From: CAYQJS01 sp964417895
GTDB taxonomy: Bacteria; Chloroflexota; UBA6077; SHYK01
Assembly: GCA_964417895.1 (NCBI GenBank)
Contig: CAYQJS010000016.1
Coordinates: forward strand, 1-64,000
Length of the DNA stretch: 64,000 nucleotides
Reading direction: 5' to 3'
This document shows positions 50,943-59,868 of the stretch, one piece after another. The notes beneath the pieces are model-generated. The model saw only the letters and a program-made list of their open reading frames with translations. It did no database searches and had not been told where the DNA came from. Numbering within the stretch: position 1 is the first letter of the stretch; each line of letters begins with the position of its first letter. The translations under genes were made by a program, and so were the position numbers.

Positions 50943-51868
50943 CCGGCACGCCCACGCAGGCCGCGACATTGCGGCTCGGCACGCGCGGCAGCACCCTGGC
51001 CCGGCGTCAGGCGTCCATCGCCGCCAGCGCGATTCGTGCCGTCCACCCCAACATCACTTGCGACGTCCTGGTGATTCGTACGCGTGGCGATCTGATGCCT
51101 GAGCAGCCCGTCTCCGAGTTCCAGGATCAGGGTGCGTTCGTGCGCCAGATTGAAAACGCCCTCCTTGGGGAACGCATTGACCTCGCGGTCCACAGCTTCA
51201 AGGACATGCCCTCGGCCTCCACGCCGGGGCTGCGCATCGGCGCCTTTCTACCTCGGGCTGACCCGAGCGACGTGCTGGTGAGCCGCTGGGGCCGCAGGCT
51301 GGCTGAGCTCCCCGCTGGGGCAACGGTTGGGACTGGGAGCCCAAGGCGCGCGGCTCTCCTGCGGAGCATACGCCCGGAGGCAAATGTCGTCGCGCTCCGC
51401 GGCAACGTAGACACCCGCCTCCGCCGCGTTGCCGACGGCGATCTCGATGCTGTCGTTCTGGCCCTGGCCGGACTCCAACGACTCGGCCGGGAGCACGAGG
51501 TGACCGAGATCCTGGAGCCGCTGGAGTTCACGCCGGCTGTCGGCCAGGGGATCCTCGCGGTGCAGATCTGCGCGGACGACCGACGCCTCGCCGACCTCCT
51601 CACCCCGCTGGACGACGCGGACACGCGGGTGTGCGCATCCGCCGAGCGCGCCGTGGCCATGACGATTAAAGCAAGTTGCCACACACCGCTTGGCGCATAC
51701 GCTCGCATTGCGAACGGGCAGCTGGAGCTGTCGGCGGTGCTGGCATCCGACGAGCCTACCTCTCTGCTCCGGGTGCGGGATCGAGGTGATCCGTTCGAGG
51801 CGGTGGCCATCGGAGAACGCGCCGGGCTCGCACTCATCGCTGCGCTCCGCGAGGCAATTAGCATATGA
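50939..51868 (+). CDS. hemC: Hydroxymethylbilane synthase (porphobilinogen deaminase)
   Basis: A 309-residue enzyme polymerising four porphobilinogens. LRLGTRGSTLARRQASIAAS, AVHSFKDMPSASTPGL (active-site Asp), GTGSPRRAALLRSIRPEANV, LRGNVDTRLRRVADGDLDAV and IKASCHTPLGAYARI with the Cys that carries the dipyrromethane cofactor are all present. Start ATG 50939 overlaps hemA. Confidence 0.96.
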   Translation: MTGTPTQAATLRLGTRGSTLARRQASIAASAIRAVHPNITCDVLVIRTRGDLMPEQPVSEFQDQGAFVRQIENALLGERIDLAVHSFKDMPSASTPGLRIGAFLPRADPSDVLVSRWGRRLAELPAGATVGTGSPRRAALLRSIRPEANVVALRGNVDTRLRRVADGDLDAVVLALAGLQRLGREHEVTEILEPLEFTPAVGQGILAVQICADDRRLADLLTPLDDADTRVCASAERAVAMTIKASCHTPLGAYARIANGQLELSAVLASDEPTSLLRVRDRGDPFEAVAIGERAGLALIAALREAISI

Positions 51869-52725
51869 AGCGCTACGCCGCGGCTGACCCCCTTGAGGGC
51901 CTGACCATACTGGTGACGCGCCCGCAAGGGCAGGCACGCGGTTTGGTGGAAGCGCTGCGCGCGGAGCGAGCGCATCCCATCGAGATGCCGGCCATCGCCA
52001 TCGAGCCGCCGGACTCCTTCGAAGCGCTGGACGGCGCCATCCGGCGGGGCGGCTACGACTGGGCGATCTTCACCAGCGCCAACGGCGTGGAGTCTTTCTT
52101 CCGCCGCCTGCGCGTCCTCGGCAGCGGGCCCGACTGGTTTCGAGGAGTCAGCGTCGCGGTTATCGGTCCAGCAACGGCCGGCTCCCTCGCGGCGCATGGC
52201 GTAACCGCCGACCTGGTGCCCGATGAATACGTCGCCGAGGCGCTGGTCGCGTGTCTGAGCGACACGGTGGCTCTCGCGGGCCAGCGCGTGCTCCTACCGC
52301 GCGCGGACATCGCGCGGGACGCGCTGGTGAAGGGATTGCTCGAGGCCGGCGCGATTGTCGACGCGGTGGAGGCCTACCGAACGGTCCCTGCGCCCGCTGC
52401 ACCCGAGTTGGTGAGGCAGCTGCGAGGCGGACAGGTCGACGTGGTGACGTTCACGAGCCCATCGACGGTGCGCGCGCTGCTATTGATGCTCGGCGCCGAT
52501 GCCGACGCGGTCGCCGACGCGACCATCGCCTGCATCGGCCCGATAACCGCGACAGCCGCTCGTGAGGCCGGACTCCACGTGAACGTTGTGGCAACCACAT
52601 ATACAGTGCAGGGGCTCGTGGCCGCGCTGCGGACCTATTTCGGTGAGCGGCGAGCTGATGTTCTTGTCACGCGGGCTCACAGCCAGCCCAGCGCAAGCCA
52701 GGCAGAAAGGACAGGTCCGGCATGA
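51865..52725 (+). CDS. hemD: Uroporphyrinogen-III synthase
   Basis: A 286-residue two-domain protein that closes and inverts ring D of hydroxymethylbilane. Sequence conservation in this family is low. Visible are ILVTRPQGQARGLVEALRAE at the start, YDWAIFTSANGVESFFRRL, RVLLPRADIARDALVKGLLE, VVTFTSPSTVRALLLMLGAD and IACIGPITATAAREAGLHV, which fit the family. Overlaps hemC and hemB by four bases each, which strongly supports the call. The last 40 residues are extra. Confidence 0.9.
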   Translation: MKRYAAADPLEGLTILVTRPQGQARGLVEALRAERAHPIEMPAIAIEPPDSFEALDGAIRRGGYDWAIFTSANGVESFFRRLRVLGSGPDWFRGVSVAVIGPATAGSLAAHGVTADLVPDEYVAEALVACLSDTVALAGQRVLLPRADIARDALVKGLLEAGAIVDAVEAYRTVPAPAAPELVRQLRGGQVDVVTFTSPSTVRALLLMLGADADAVADATIACIGPITATAAREAGLHVNVVATTYTVQGLVAALRTYFGERRADVLVTRAHSQPSASQAERTGPA

Positions 52726-53747
52726 CTGCACCGCTCATTGAAACTTCCAGCGCCGCGACCTCGCACACCACCGGCTTCCCCAGCATCAGGCCTCGGCGTC
52801 TGCGGCGCACGTCGCAACTGCGGCAGCTCGTCCGTGAGACCGCGCTCGCGCCATCTGACTTCATCGAGCCTCTCTTCGTTGCTGAAGGGGTCCGCGAGCG
52901 AGTGCCGGTGCCCTCGATGCCCGGCGTCTTCCAACTATCGATCAGCGAGCTGGTGCGCGAAGCACGTGAGACCGAGTCGCTTCGCGTGCCGGCCATCATC
53001 GTTTTCGGGATTCCCGACGCGAAGGACCAGCTTGGAACGGGCGCCTACGACCGCGACGGCATCGTTCAGCGCGCGGTACGGGCTATCAAAGATGCCTGCC
53101 CGGACCTGGTCGTCATCACGGACGTCTGTCTGTGTGAATACACGAGCCACGGGCACTGCGGCGTCGTCTCGGATGGCGCGGTTCTGAACGACCCCACCCT
53201 TGAGCTCCTCGCGCGGACTGCCGTCTCCCACGCCGATGCCGGAGCCGACGTTGTGGCGCCCTCCGACATGATGGACGGGCGAGTCGGAGCCATTCGGCGA
53301 GCCTTGGATGAGACCGGCCACGTGGACACTCCAATCCTGTCGTACGCGGCGAAGTACGCGTCGGCTTTCTATGGCCCGTTCCGAGAGGCTGCCGAGTCCA
53401 CGCCGCAGTTCGGGGATCGCCGCTCATACCAGATGGACGTCGGCAATGTCCGCGAGGCGCTGCGGGAAGTGGAGCTTGACGTCCAGGAGGGCGCGGACAT
53501 GGTCATGGTGAAGCCGGCCCTGGCCTTCCTGGACGTCCTCTGGCGGGTGAAGCAGACGGTTGCCGTGCCGGTGGGCGCGTACAACGTGAGCGGCGAATAC
53601 GCAATGGTGAAAGCAGCCGCGGAGCGAGGGTGGATCGACGGCCCGGCCATCATGCTCGAGATCCTAACGGGGATCAAACGAGCGGGGGCCGACTTCATTC
53701 TCACCTACCACGCGCGGGAGGCGGCTCGCGCCCTGGGGTGGGGGTAG
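52722..53747 (+). CDS. hemB: Delta-aminolevulinic acid dehydratase (porphobilinogen synthase)
   Basis: A 341-residue enzyme joining two aminolevulinate molecules. RPRRLRRTSQLRQLVRETAL and FIEPLFVAEGVRE open the barrel. DVCLCEYTSHGHCGVV holds the three zinc-type Cys. SYAAKYASAFYGPFREAAES and MVKPALAFLDVLWRVKQ provide the two active-site Lys. VGAYNVSGEYAMVKAAAERG closes the barrel. It is therefore a zinc-type enzyme. Start overlaps hemD. Confidence 0.96.
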   Translation: MTAPLIETSSAATSHTTGFPSIRPRRLRRTSQLRQLVRETALAPSDFIEPLFVAEGVRERVPVPSMPGVFQLSISELVREARETESLRVPAIIVFGIPDAKDQLGTGAYDRDGIVQRAVRAIKDACPDLVVITDVCLCEYTSHGHCGVVSDGAVLNDPTLELLARTAVSHADAGADVVAPSDMMDGRVGAIRRALDETGHVDTPILSYAAKYASAFYGPFREAAESTPQFGDRRSYQMDVGNVREALREVELDVQEGADMVMVKPALAFLDVLWRVKQTVAVPVGAYNVSGEYAMVKAAAERGWIDGPAIMLEILTGIKRAGADFILTYHAREAARALGWG

Positions 53748-53780
53748 CTCGTGAGAGCGCAGATCGGACGGCCACCCCCC

Positions 53781-53906
53781 TCCCCAACCCTCCCCCGCAA
53801 GGGGGGAGGGAGCAGGCTCGACTCCCCAACCCTCCCCCGCACGGGGGGAGGGGACAGGCTCGGCTCCCCAACCCTCCCCCGCAAGGGGGGAGGGGACAGG
53901 GTTGCC
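53781..53906 (+). repeat. Three tandem 42-bp GC-rich hairpin repeats
   Basis: Units start at 53781, 53823 and 53865, each opening TCCCCAACCCTCCCCCGCA, then a G-rich complement and a spacer (AGCAGGCTCGAC, GACAGGCTCGGC and GACAGGGTTG-like). Each unit can fold into a strong stem. The block lies between hemB and hemL, 15 bases before the hemL start. Related C-run/G-run hairpins occur at 21.3 and 28.5 kb. Confidence 0.8.
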
Positions 53907-53920
53907 TCCGCCGGCCCTCG

Positions 53921-55216
53921 ATGACACCAGGGCCACGCTCAAGAGCCCTCTTCGCTCGCGCGGCCCAGCTTTTCCCGGGCGGCGTCAACAGTCCTGTGCG
54001 CGCGTACCGCGGCGTCGGCGGCACTCCGCCGTTCATCGCCTCAGGCCGCGGAGCGACGGTCACGGACGTCGACGGGCGGACATACCTCGACCTTGTGTCA
54101 TCGTGGGGCCCCCTCATCCTCGGCCACGCCGACCCGGAGGTCGTAAGCGCCATCGCCGAGGCGGCGCAGCGGGGCTCCACCTTCGGTGCGCCCACCGAGG
54201 CGGAGCTGGCCCTCGGTGAGCTGATCGTCGCGGCGATGCCCTCAATCGAACGGCTGCGCTTCGTCTCGTCGGGGACTGAGGCCACCATGAGCGCCCTGCG
54301 AGTTGCTCGTGCTTACACCGGGCGTAGCAAGGTGCTCAAGTTCGACGGCAGCTATCACGGCCACAGCGATGGGCTGCTGGTGGCCGCCGGCTCGGGCGCA
54401 CTCACCCTTGGCGTGCCGTCCAGCGCCGGCGTTCCACAGTCCTGGGCTGCCGAAACTGTGAGCGTTCCTTACAACGACTTGACCGCCGTCGAGGCGGCGT
54501 TTCAGCGCTTCCCGGGCGAGATCGCCGCGGTCATCGTGGAGCCCGTGGCTGGCAATATGGGCGTTGTGCCTCCTGCCCCCGGCTTCCTCGATGGGTTGCG
54601 TGACCGCACCGCGGGCGATGGGGCCCTTCTCATTTTCGACGAGGTGATCACAGGCTTCCGAGTCGGGTTCGGAGGAGCGCAAGATCACTTTGGCGTATCG
54701 CCCGACCTCACATGCCTGGGTAAGATCATCGGCGGTGGATTGCCCGTGGGCGCATTCGGTGGCCGCCGTGAGGTGATGGCTCTCATTGCGCCGGATGGCC
54801 CCGTGTACCAGGCCGGCACCCTTTCGGGAAATCCCGTGGCAATGGCAGCCGGCGCCGCCACGTTGCGACGACTGCGCGACCCTGCCTGCTATGAGCGGCT
54901 CGATGTCCTCGGCGCTCGGTTGGCGACGGGGATCGCCGGCGCGGCCGAAGCGGCCGAGGTTCCGCTCAGGGTCCAGCGCGTCGGCTCAATGCTCACGCCC
55001 TTCTTCGTTGACGCGGATGTCGTGGACGTAGCATCGGCGCGGCGGTCCAACACGGAGGCGTACGCGCGCTTCTTCCATGCGCTCCTGGGCGCTGGCGTCT
55101 ACCCGCCCCCATCCCAGTTTGAGGCCTGGTTCGTCTCCCTGGCCCACGCCGAGGCGGACGTCGACGCCATCGTGGAACGGGCCGAGGCGGGGCTGAGGGA
55201 GCTGTCATCGTCCTGA
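53921..55216 (+). CDS. hemL: Glutamate-1-semialdehyde 2,1-aminomutase
   Basis: A 431-residue PLP enzyme making 5-aminolevulinate, last of the early tetrapyrrole genes here. FPGGVNSPVRAYRGVGGTPP, LDLVSSWGPLILGHADPEVV, FVSSGTEATMSALRVARAYT, KFDGSYHGHSDGLLVAAGSG, LIFDEVITGFRVGFGGAQ and LGKIIGGGLPVGAFGGRREV, with the PLP-binding Lys, are all present. ATG 53921 fits the family start. The leader contains three hairpin repeats and no clear ribosome site, so its expression may be tuned apart from hemB. Confidence 0.95.
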   Translation: MTPGPRSRALFARAAQLFPGGVNSPVRAYRGVGGTPPFIASGRGATVTDVDGRTYLDLVSSWGPLILGHADPEVVSAIAEAAQRGSTFGAPTEAELALGELIVAAMPSIERLRFVSSGTEATMSALRVARAYTGRSKVLKFDGSYHGHSDGLLVAAGSGALTLGVPSSAGVPQSWAAETVSVPYNDLTAVEAAFQRFPGEIAAVIVEPVAGNMGVVPPAPGFLDGLRDRTAGDGALLIFDEVITGFRVGFGGAQDHFGVSPDLTCLGKIIGGGLPVGAFGGRREVMALIAPDGPVYQAGTLSGNPVAMAAGAATLRRLRDPACYERLDVLGARLATGIAGAAEAAEVPLRVQRVGSMLTPFFVDADVVDVASARRSNTEAYARFFHALLGAGVYPPPSQFEAWFVSLAHAEADVDAIVERAEAGLRELSSS

Positions 55217-55440
55217 AGAACTGTCATGCTGAGGAGTCATGGGCCTTCGGCCGGCCCGAACCCATGAAAACCGCTCATGGTGAGCTTGTCGAACCATGAG
55301 GCCAAGGTTGCCGACCCTCAGGCTCGCCCTTCGACAGGCTCAGGACGAGCGGTGTTTTTCATGCTGAGCGTCAGCGAGCCATTTCCCGGAAGATCCCTTC
55401 GGCAAGCTCAGGGCAGGCTCTTCGCCGGCGCCTGAGGATG
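55217..55440. repeat. Cluster of palindromic intergenic repeat units
   Basis: Units such as CTCATGGTGAGCTTGTCGAA paired with CCATGAG, and CCCTTCGACAGGCTCAGGA followed by GAGCGGTGTTTTTC, recall the interior of element A, but without its GCAGGCTGCTG ends. A further CTTCGGCAAGCTCAGGGCA unit follows. It separates the convergent hemL and ddl genes and could terminate both. Confidence 0.6.
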
Positions 55441-55452
55441 ACAGGTGGGGGC

Positions 55453-56562
55453 CTACTCCTCGTATCTCGTGCGGTTCCTGGCCTGGTCCGCGTGGCGCTC
55501 GCAGGCGAGCTGGATCAGCCGGTCGATGAGCTCTCGATATGCCACCCCGGACGCAGCCCACAGCCGCGGATAGACGCTCATCGACGTGAAACCGGGGATG
55601 GTATTGATCTCGTTTAAGTACAGGGAGCCATCGTCCCGGCTGAGGAAGAAATCCACGCGGGCGAGGCCGGCGGCGCCGATCGCCTCGAAAGCCCGCACCG
55701 CGAGCGACTGCACCTGCGCCGCGGTTTCCACATCGACGTCGGCCGGGATCACGAATCGAGTTGAGGGGTCATGGTACTTGGCCTCGTAGTCGTAGAACTC
55801 CCGAGAGGGGATGACCTCGCCCACAACAGAGGCGGCGGGCTGCCGATTGCCCAGCACGCCGCACTCGAGCTCACGGGCATTCACGGCCCGCTCCACGAGG
55901 ATGCGAGACCCGAACTGCGCCGCGAGGTCGATGGCAACCGCCAGCTCCCCCTGATTTCGGACCTTGCTGATGCCTACGCTCGATCCCAGGTTGCTGGGCT
56001 TGGCGAAGCAGGGAAAGCCAACCGCCGCCTCGACTCGGCCCAGAACAGCCGACGAGTCCCCTTCCCAGTCCCCGCGATCGATCGGCACGTAATCCACGAC
56101 CGGAAAGCCGTGAGCGCGAAAGACCGTCTTCATGAGGATCTTGTCCATGCCCACCGCCGACGCCAGAACGCCAGACCCGACGTAGGGGACACCCCCCAGC
56201 TCGAACAGGCCCTGGAGGCAGCCATCCTCACCGAAGGTGCCGTGGACGAGCGGGAAGACGACTTCGATGCCGTCGCTGAGGGGAGCCGAGGGCGGGCCCG
56301 CGGGTTCGAGGGCGATCAGGGCGGGCTGGCCGGGATCGGCACTGGGAAGCACCCGGGCGCCGGCCGCGCCACCCCGCGTGAGGAGGGCCCGCGGCGGCGC
56401 TGCCAGCCACGCGCCCTCCTGGCTGATCCCGATGGGCACCACCTCGTAACGCTCGGGGTCGATCGCCTGGATAAGGGAGCGGGCCGACTCGATGGAGACC
56501 TCATGCTCGCCAGAACGGCCCCCGTAGATAACCGCGATACGCATCCGGCTGGGGGGAGACAT
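55453..56562 (-). CDS. ddl: D-alanine--D-alanine ligase
   Basis: A 369-residue ATP-grasp enzyme providing D-Ala-D-Ala for peptidoglycan. RIAVIYGGRSGEHEVSIESA, LVHGTFGEDGCLQGLFELGG, CFAKPSNLGSSVGISKVRN, FYDYEAKYHDPSTRFVIPAD (Tyr typical of D-Ala rather than D-Lac ligases) and LYLNEINTIPGFTSMSVYPR are present. ATG 56562 is chosen over ATG 56544 because a TATACT (56574-56569) ends six bases before it, which would give a leaderless mRNA. Neither start has a good ribosome site. Confidence 0.94.
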   Translation of the reverse strand: MSPPSRMRIAVIYGGRSGEHEVSIESARSLIQAIDPERYEVVPIGISQEGAWLAAPPRALLTRGGAAGARVLPSADPGQPALIALEPAGPPSAPLSDGIEVVFPLVHGTFGEDGCLQGLFELGGVPYVGSGVLASAVGMDKILMKTVFRAHGFPVVDYVPIDRGDWEGDSSAVLGRVEAAVGFPCFAKPSNLGSSVGISKVRNQGELAVAIDLAAQFGSRILVERAVNARELECGVLGNRQPAASVVGEVIPSREFYDYEAKYHDPSTRFVIPADVDVETAAQVQSLAVRAFEAIGAAGLARVDFFLSRDDGSLYLNEINTIPGFTSMSVYPRLWAASGVAYRELIDRLIQLACERHADQARNRTRYEE

Positions 56563-56568
56563 AGCACG

Positions 56569-56574
56569 AGTATA
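56569..56574 (-). promoter_or_regulatory. Possible -10 element of ddl (leaderless start)
   Basis: TATACT on the minus strand, six bases before the ddl ATG. No clear -35 hexamer is seen at the usual distance. Confidence 0.35.
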
Positions 56575-56680
56575 GATGCAGGATGCGGGCGGTGGCGGGC
56601 GGCCGTTAGAATGTACTTTGCTGTGAGTTCCGTCGGCGTGGTCGCGGCGCCGTGACTGCCTGCTTATTCCGGGAGGCGCG

Positions 56681-57211
56681 ATGAACATGGTAGGACGAGT
56701 GACGCGGCGGGCCGCCGTCCGCGTGGTGGCAAGCGTCGTCCGACGCGCGCGGCTGGTTGGCTTCCTCGTTGTTGCCGGCGGAGGGTTGCTGATCGCCAGC
56801 GCCCTGAACTTGCTCCCCTTCAACATCGTTGCCACGTCGGCGCCCGCTGGCGAGACCTACCGCCAGGTCGACGGCGAGCCCGCCGCTATCGCCAACTACA
56901 TCAAGGGAATGCAGCTGGGCGATGCCCGGCTGATGTGGGAGAACTACAGCGACCGCGGGGCACGCCTACTACTGCGTCGGGGGTTTACTATCCAGGAAAC
57001 GCAGGCTCAACTCGACCGTGCGCGCGAGTTCGAGGAGCGTATCCTGCAGGTGGATTACGTCGGCAACCGCCCCATTCCGAACGGCAGCCTGCACTTCTAC
57101 GTGATCGCCAGGTCCGGTGGGGGTGCTTCGCGCTTCCCCATGCAGGATGTTGCGTACACCCCCTACGTCTTCACCCTGGATGCGCAAGGCAAGATCGATA
57201 GGACGGAATAG
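56681..57211 (+). CDS. Small membrane-anchored protein next to FtsH-like protease
   Basis: A 176-residue protein with an Arg-rich N-terminus, one hydrophobic helix (about residues 25-48, GFLVVAGGGLLIASALNLLP) and a soluble C-terminal domain of about 120 residues. ANYIKGMQLGDARLMWENYS and LHFYVIARSGGGASRFPMQD suggest a SnoaL/NTF2-like fold, tentatively. The following AAA protease starts nine bases after its stop, so the two are probably co-expressed and may interact. No known family was recognised with confidence. Confidence 0.65.
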   Translation: MNMVGRVTRRAAVRVVASVVRRARLVGFLVVAGGGLLIASALNLLPFNIVATSAPAGETYRQVDGEPAAIANYIKGMQLGDARLMWENYSDRGARLLLRRGFTIQETQAQLDRAREFEERILQVDYVGNRPIPNGSLHFYVIARSGGGASRFPMQDVAYTPYVFTLDAQGKIDRTE

Positions 57212-57220
57212 GAGACCGAA

Positions 57221-59149
57221 TTGGCAGCACCAGTCGCCCATGAGCTACCGGAGCAGCTGAACCGCAAGATCGACGAAGGCCTCGACCGCGTCGGCAAGTT
57301 CTTCGGCTTCTGGCTTCGCGTCCTTCTCATCGCCGGGATCTTCGCCGTTGTCATATGGGTCATCTTCTTCTCGCCGCAGGCGGAAATTCTCGCGCCGATC
57401 TTCTTTACACTGTCGGGTTACCTCTTCTACATGATATTTATCGTCTTCGCCATGATCATCCAGTTCGCGGCGATGTTCTGGTTCTTGGGTCGGTCGCGCG
57501 TGTACTGGATCATGCCAGGAGAGACAGGCGTCGGGTTCAAGGACTATAAGGGCAATCCGGAGATCGTAGAGGTAGCCCGGCGCATCGTCACGCTACTGCG
57601 CGGCGTCAGGCACTTTAGAGACATGGGCGGTGAGGTGCACCACGGCCTGCTGCTGATCGGGCCGCCGGGTACGGGAAAGTCCTACCTGGCACAGTGCATC
57701 GCGACCGAGGCGGGCGTGCCCTTCTGCTATGCCAGCGCGCCCAGCTTCCAGTCCATGTTCTTCGGCATCTCCAACATGAAAGTCATGATGCTCTACGGCA
57801 AGGCCCGCAAGCTGGCCCGCAAGTTCGGCGCATGCATTGTATTTATCGACGAGATCGACGCGATCGGCGGCTCCCGCGGCGGGCAGTCGGCCACCGCCGG
57901 GCTACCCATCATGGGCGGGATGTTCGGCGGTGGATCCGGGCTGTTGAACGAGCTGCTCCTGCAGATGGACCCGCCCCGGGTAGACGATGGTCGGGGGGCG
58001 CGGCTACTGCGGGCGATGGGCCTTCGCGTTAAGGGCGCCGAGCGGCCCGCCGTCCTCACCATGGGCGCCACCAACATCCCGCACGTACTCGATCAGGCGC
58101 TCATACGTCCCGGACGCTTCGACTGGAAGCTCAGCATCGACTCGCCCGATTTCGACGGCCGCAAAGAGGTGATCCAGTACTACTTGGACAAGGTCACCCA
58201 CGACCCGGATCTCTCCGTCGACCGACTCTCGCACGATACGATCGGCTACACGCCCGTCGCCATCAAGTACATCATCAACGAGGCGTGCGTCGTGGCCCAC
58301 TTCGACGGCCGGGACGCCGTCGAGTACCGGGACTTCAACCTCGCCCGCGAGATGTATGAGTGGGGGCTGCGCCAGAAGATCAACAGCATGTCTGAGGAGG
58401 AGCGCCATCGCATCGCGGTCCACGAAACGGGCCACGCCATAGCCCAGGTGAAGCTCTTGCCCAAGGAACGCCTCATCCAGGTGACGATCGTCCGCCACGG
58501 CGACGCGCTCGGCATCACGGGGAGCAAGCCGGAACAGGAAGTCTATGGACACAGCATGGACGAGCTGCTGGCCGACATCCAGGTGTTCCTCGCGGGCAAA
58601 GCAGCGGAGCAGGTCTACATGGGCACCGAGTTCACCGGGGCCGGTAGCGACCTCCTCCAGGCAACGCGCATCGCGGGCGCTATCATCGGCCACTTCGGCA
58701 TGAACGGTTCGCTCTACGCCGTGGGGGCCTTCGGGGAGGGGCCCGACCCGAGGATGAAGCGGGAGATCGAGAAGATCCTCGAGGACCAGCTCAAGAAAGT
58801 GAAGAGCCTGCTGGCCGAGTACCGCGAGCCAGCCGAGGAGATCATAAAGGTCCTCCTTGAGAAGGACGACATCATGGGGGACGACGCCATCGAGATCATC
58901 CGCCAGTTTGAGGAGCGAAGGTACGGGCGGGCCCTTTCCGAGCCGGCGGACAATCGAACAGAAGAGGACACCCTGGCCGAAGTGGCTTCGTCCCTTCTCG
59001 GCGCCTCAGGCAATCGGAACGGCGCGCCCGTCAGTCCATGGGCGCCACGGAGCGCAGCACCAGGTGGTACGGCCGTGCCGTCGTGGGACATGGAGTCGCA
59101 CCACCCGCTGTACGGGCCCGACGGCATCCGCCGGCGGTCACGGACATAG
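57221..59149 (+). CDS. FtsH-like membrane AAA protease (M41) with insertions
   Basis: A 642-residue protein. Two N-terminal helices (about 33-53 and 62-90) are joined by a very short loop instead of the usual FtsH periplasmic domain. The AAA domain has LLLIGPPGTGKSYLAQCIAT (Walker A), ACIVFIDEIDAIGGSRGG (Walker B), a Gly/Met-rich insert of about 60 residues, and TNIPHVLDQALIRPGRFDWK (second region of homology). The peptidase has HRIAVHETGHAIAQVKLL (H-E-x-x-H zinc site). The end is proline-rich. Start TTG 57221 follows GGAGA. It probably degrades or remodels membrane proteins; the short loop sets it apart from housekeeping FtsH. Confidence 0.88.
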   Translation: MAAPVAHELPEQLNRKIDEGLDRVGKFFGFWLRVLLIAGIFAVVIWVIFFSPQAEILAPIFFTLSGYLFYMIFIVFAMIIQFAAMFWFLGRSRVYWIMPGETGVGFKDYKGNPEIVEVARRIVTLLRGVRHFRDMGGEVHHGLLLIGPPGTGKSYLAQCIATEAGVPFCYASAPSFQSMFFGISNMKVMMLYGKARKLARKFGACIVFIDEIDAIGGSRGGQSATAGLPIMGGMFGGGSGLLNELLLQMDPPRVDDGRGARLLRAMGLRVKGAERPAVLTMGATNIPHVLDQALIRPGRFDWKLSIDSPDFDGRKEVIQYYLDKVTHDPDLSVDRLSHDTIGYTPVAIKYIINEACVVAHFDGRDAVEYRDFNLAREMYEWGLRQKINSMSEEERHRIAVHETGHAIAQVKLLPKERLIQVTIVRHGDALGITGSKPEQEVYGHSMDELLADIQVFLAGKAAEQVYMGTEFTGAGSDLLQATRIAGAIIGHFGMNGSLYAVGAFGEGPDPRMKREIEKILEDQLKKVKSLLAEYREPAEEIIKVLLEKDDIMGDDAIEIIRQFEERRYGRALSEPADNRTEEDTLAEVASSLLGASGNRNGAPVSPWAPRSAAPGGTAVPSWDMESHHPLYGPDGIRRRSRT

Positions 59150-59181
59150 CTGGCCGTTCAATTGTAACGGCCCCTCGCTCG

Positions 59182-59820
59182 TTGGTCGCCGCCGGGGCGA
59201 TCTCCCCCTACGGCCAGTTCCTGATCGCCACAACCAACCCTGGCAAGGTGCGCGAGCTGCGCGCCTTGCTCGCCGAGTTGCCCCTCGCGCTGCTGAGCCC
59301 AACCGATTTGGGCCTCAACCTGGCCATCGAAGAAACCGGAAACACCTTCGTCGAGAACGCCCGCATCAAGGCCCAGGCGTATTACGAGGCAGCGTTGTTC
59401 CCGACGATTGCCGAGGACTCGGGCCTCGAGATCGATGCGCTGCGTGGCGAGCCGGGCGTGCTCAGCGCCCGCTACCAGGGGCTGCCCGACGGGCCGGTCA
59501 AGAACGCCCATATTCTCGATCTCCTCACCAGCGTGCCGCCGAGCCGGCGCAGCTGCCGATACGTCTGCGCCATCGTCTACATAGACATGACCGGGGCGGA
59601 GCATGTCTTCGAGGGCGAGTGCCGCGGGCGCATCGCGCCCGCGGCCGCTGGCGCCGGCGGATTTGGCTTCGACCCCATCTTCTTGATCCCACGCCTGGGG
59701 CGCACAATGGCGCAGCTATCCGAAGCAGAGAAAAACCGCGTCAGCCATCGCGGGCGGGCGGCCCACAAGCTGATGCGGTATCTGAAGGCGACGTCACATC
59801 GAGTCCGAAGTCGAGCTTGA
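59182..59820 (+). CDS. rdgB: RdgB/HAM1 family non-canonical purine NTP pyrophosphatase
   Basis: A protein of about 212 residues that removes dITP/XTP from the nucleotide pool. LIATTNPGKVRELRALLAEL, ETGNTFVENARIKAQAYYEA, TIAEDSGLEIDALRGEPGVL (metal-binding Asp) and GAGGFGFDPIFLIP then AEKNRVSHRGRAAH are the family blocks. The start is uncertain: TTG 59182 gives a normal N-terminus but lacks a ribosome site. ATG 59038 would overlap the protease gene by 112 bases and add a 48-residue low-complexity extension. Confidence 0.9.
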   Translation: MVAAGAISPYGQFLIATTNPGKVRELRALLAELPLALLSPTDLGLNLAIEETGNTFVENARIKAQAYYEAALFPTIAEDSGLEIDALRGEPGVLSARYQGLPDGPVKNAHILDLLTSVPPSRRSCRYVCAIVYIDMTGAEHVFEGECRGRIAPAAAGAGGFGFDPIFLIPRLGRTMAQLSEAEKNRVSHRGRAAHKLMRYLKATSHRVRSRA

Positions 59821-59868
59821 ATAGGACTCACGGAATCCAGCGTGCTAAAGACCAGATCCTCGGGATGT

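Noticed and set aside
53781..53906. Possible CRISPR array
   Set aside because: The 42-bp units are continuous tandem repeats without unique spacers, and no cas gene is nearby.
59038..59820. ATG 59038 as rdgB start
   Set aside because: It would overlap the protease gene by 112 bases and add a low-complexity extension absent from the family. TTG 59182 is favoured, though without a strong ribosome site.
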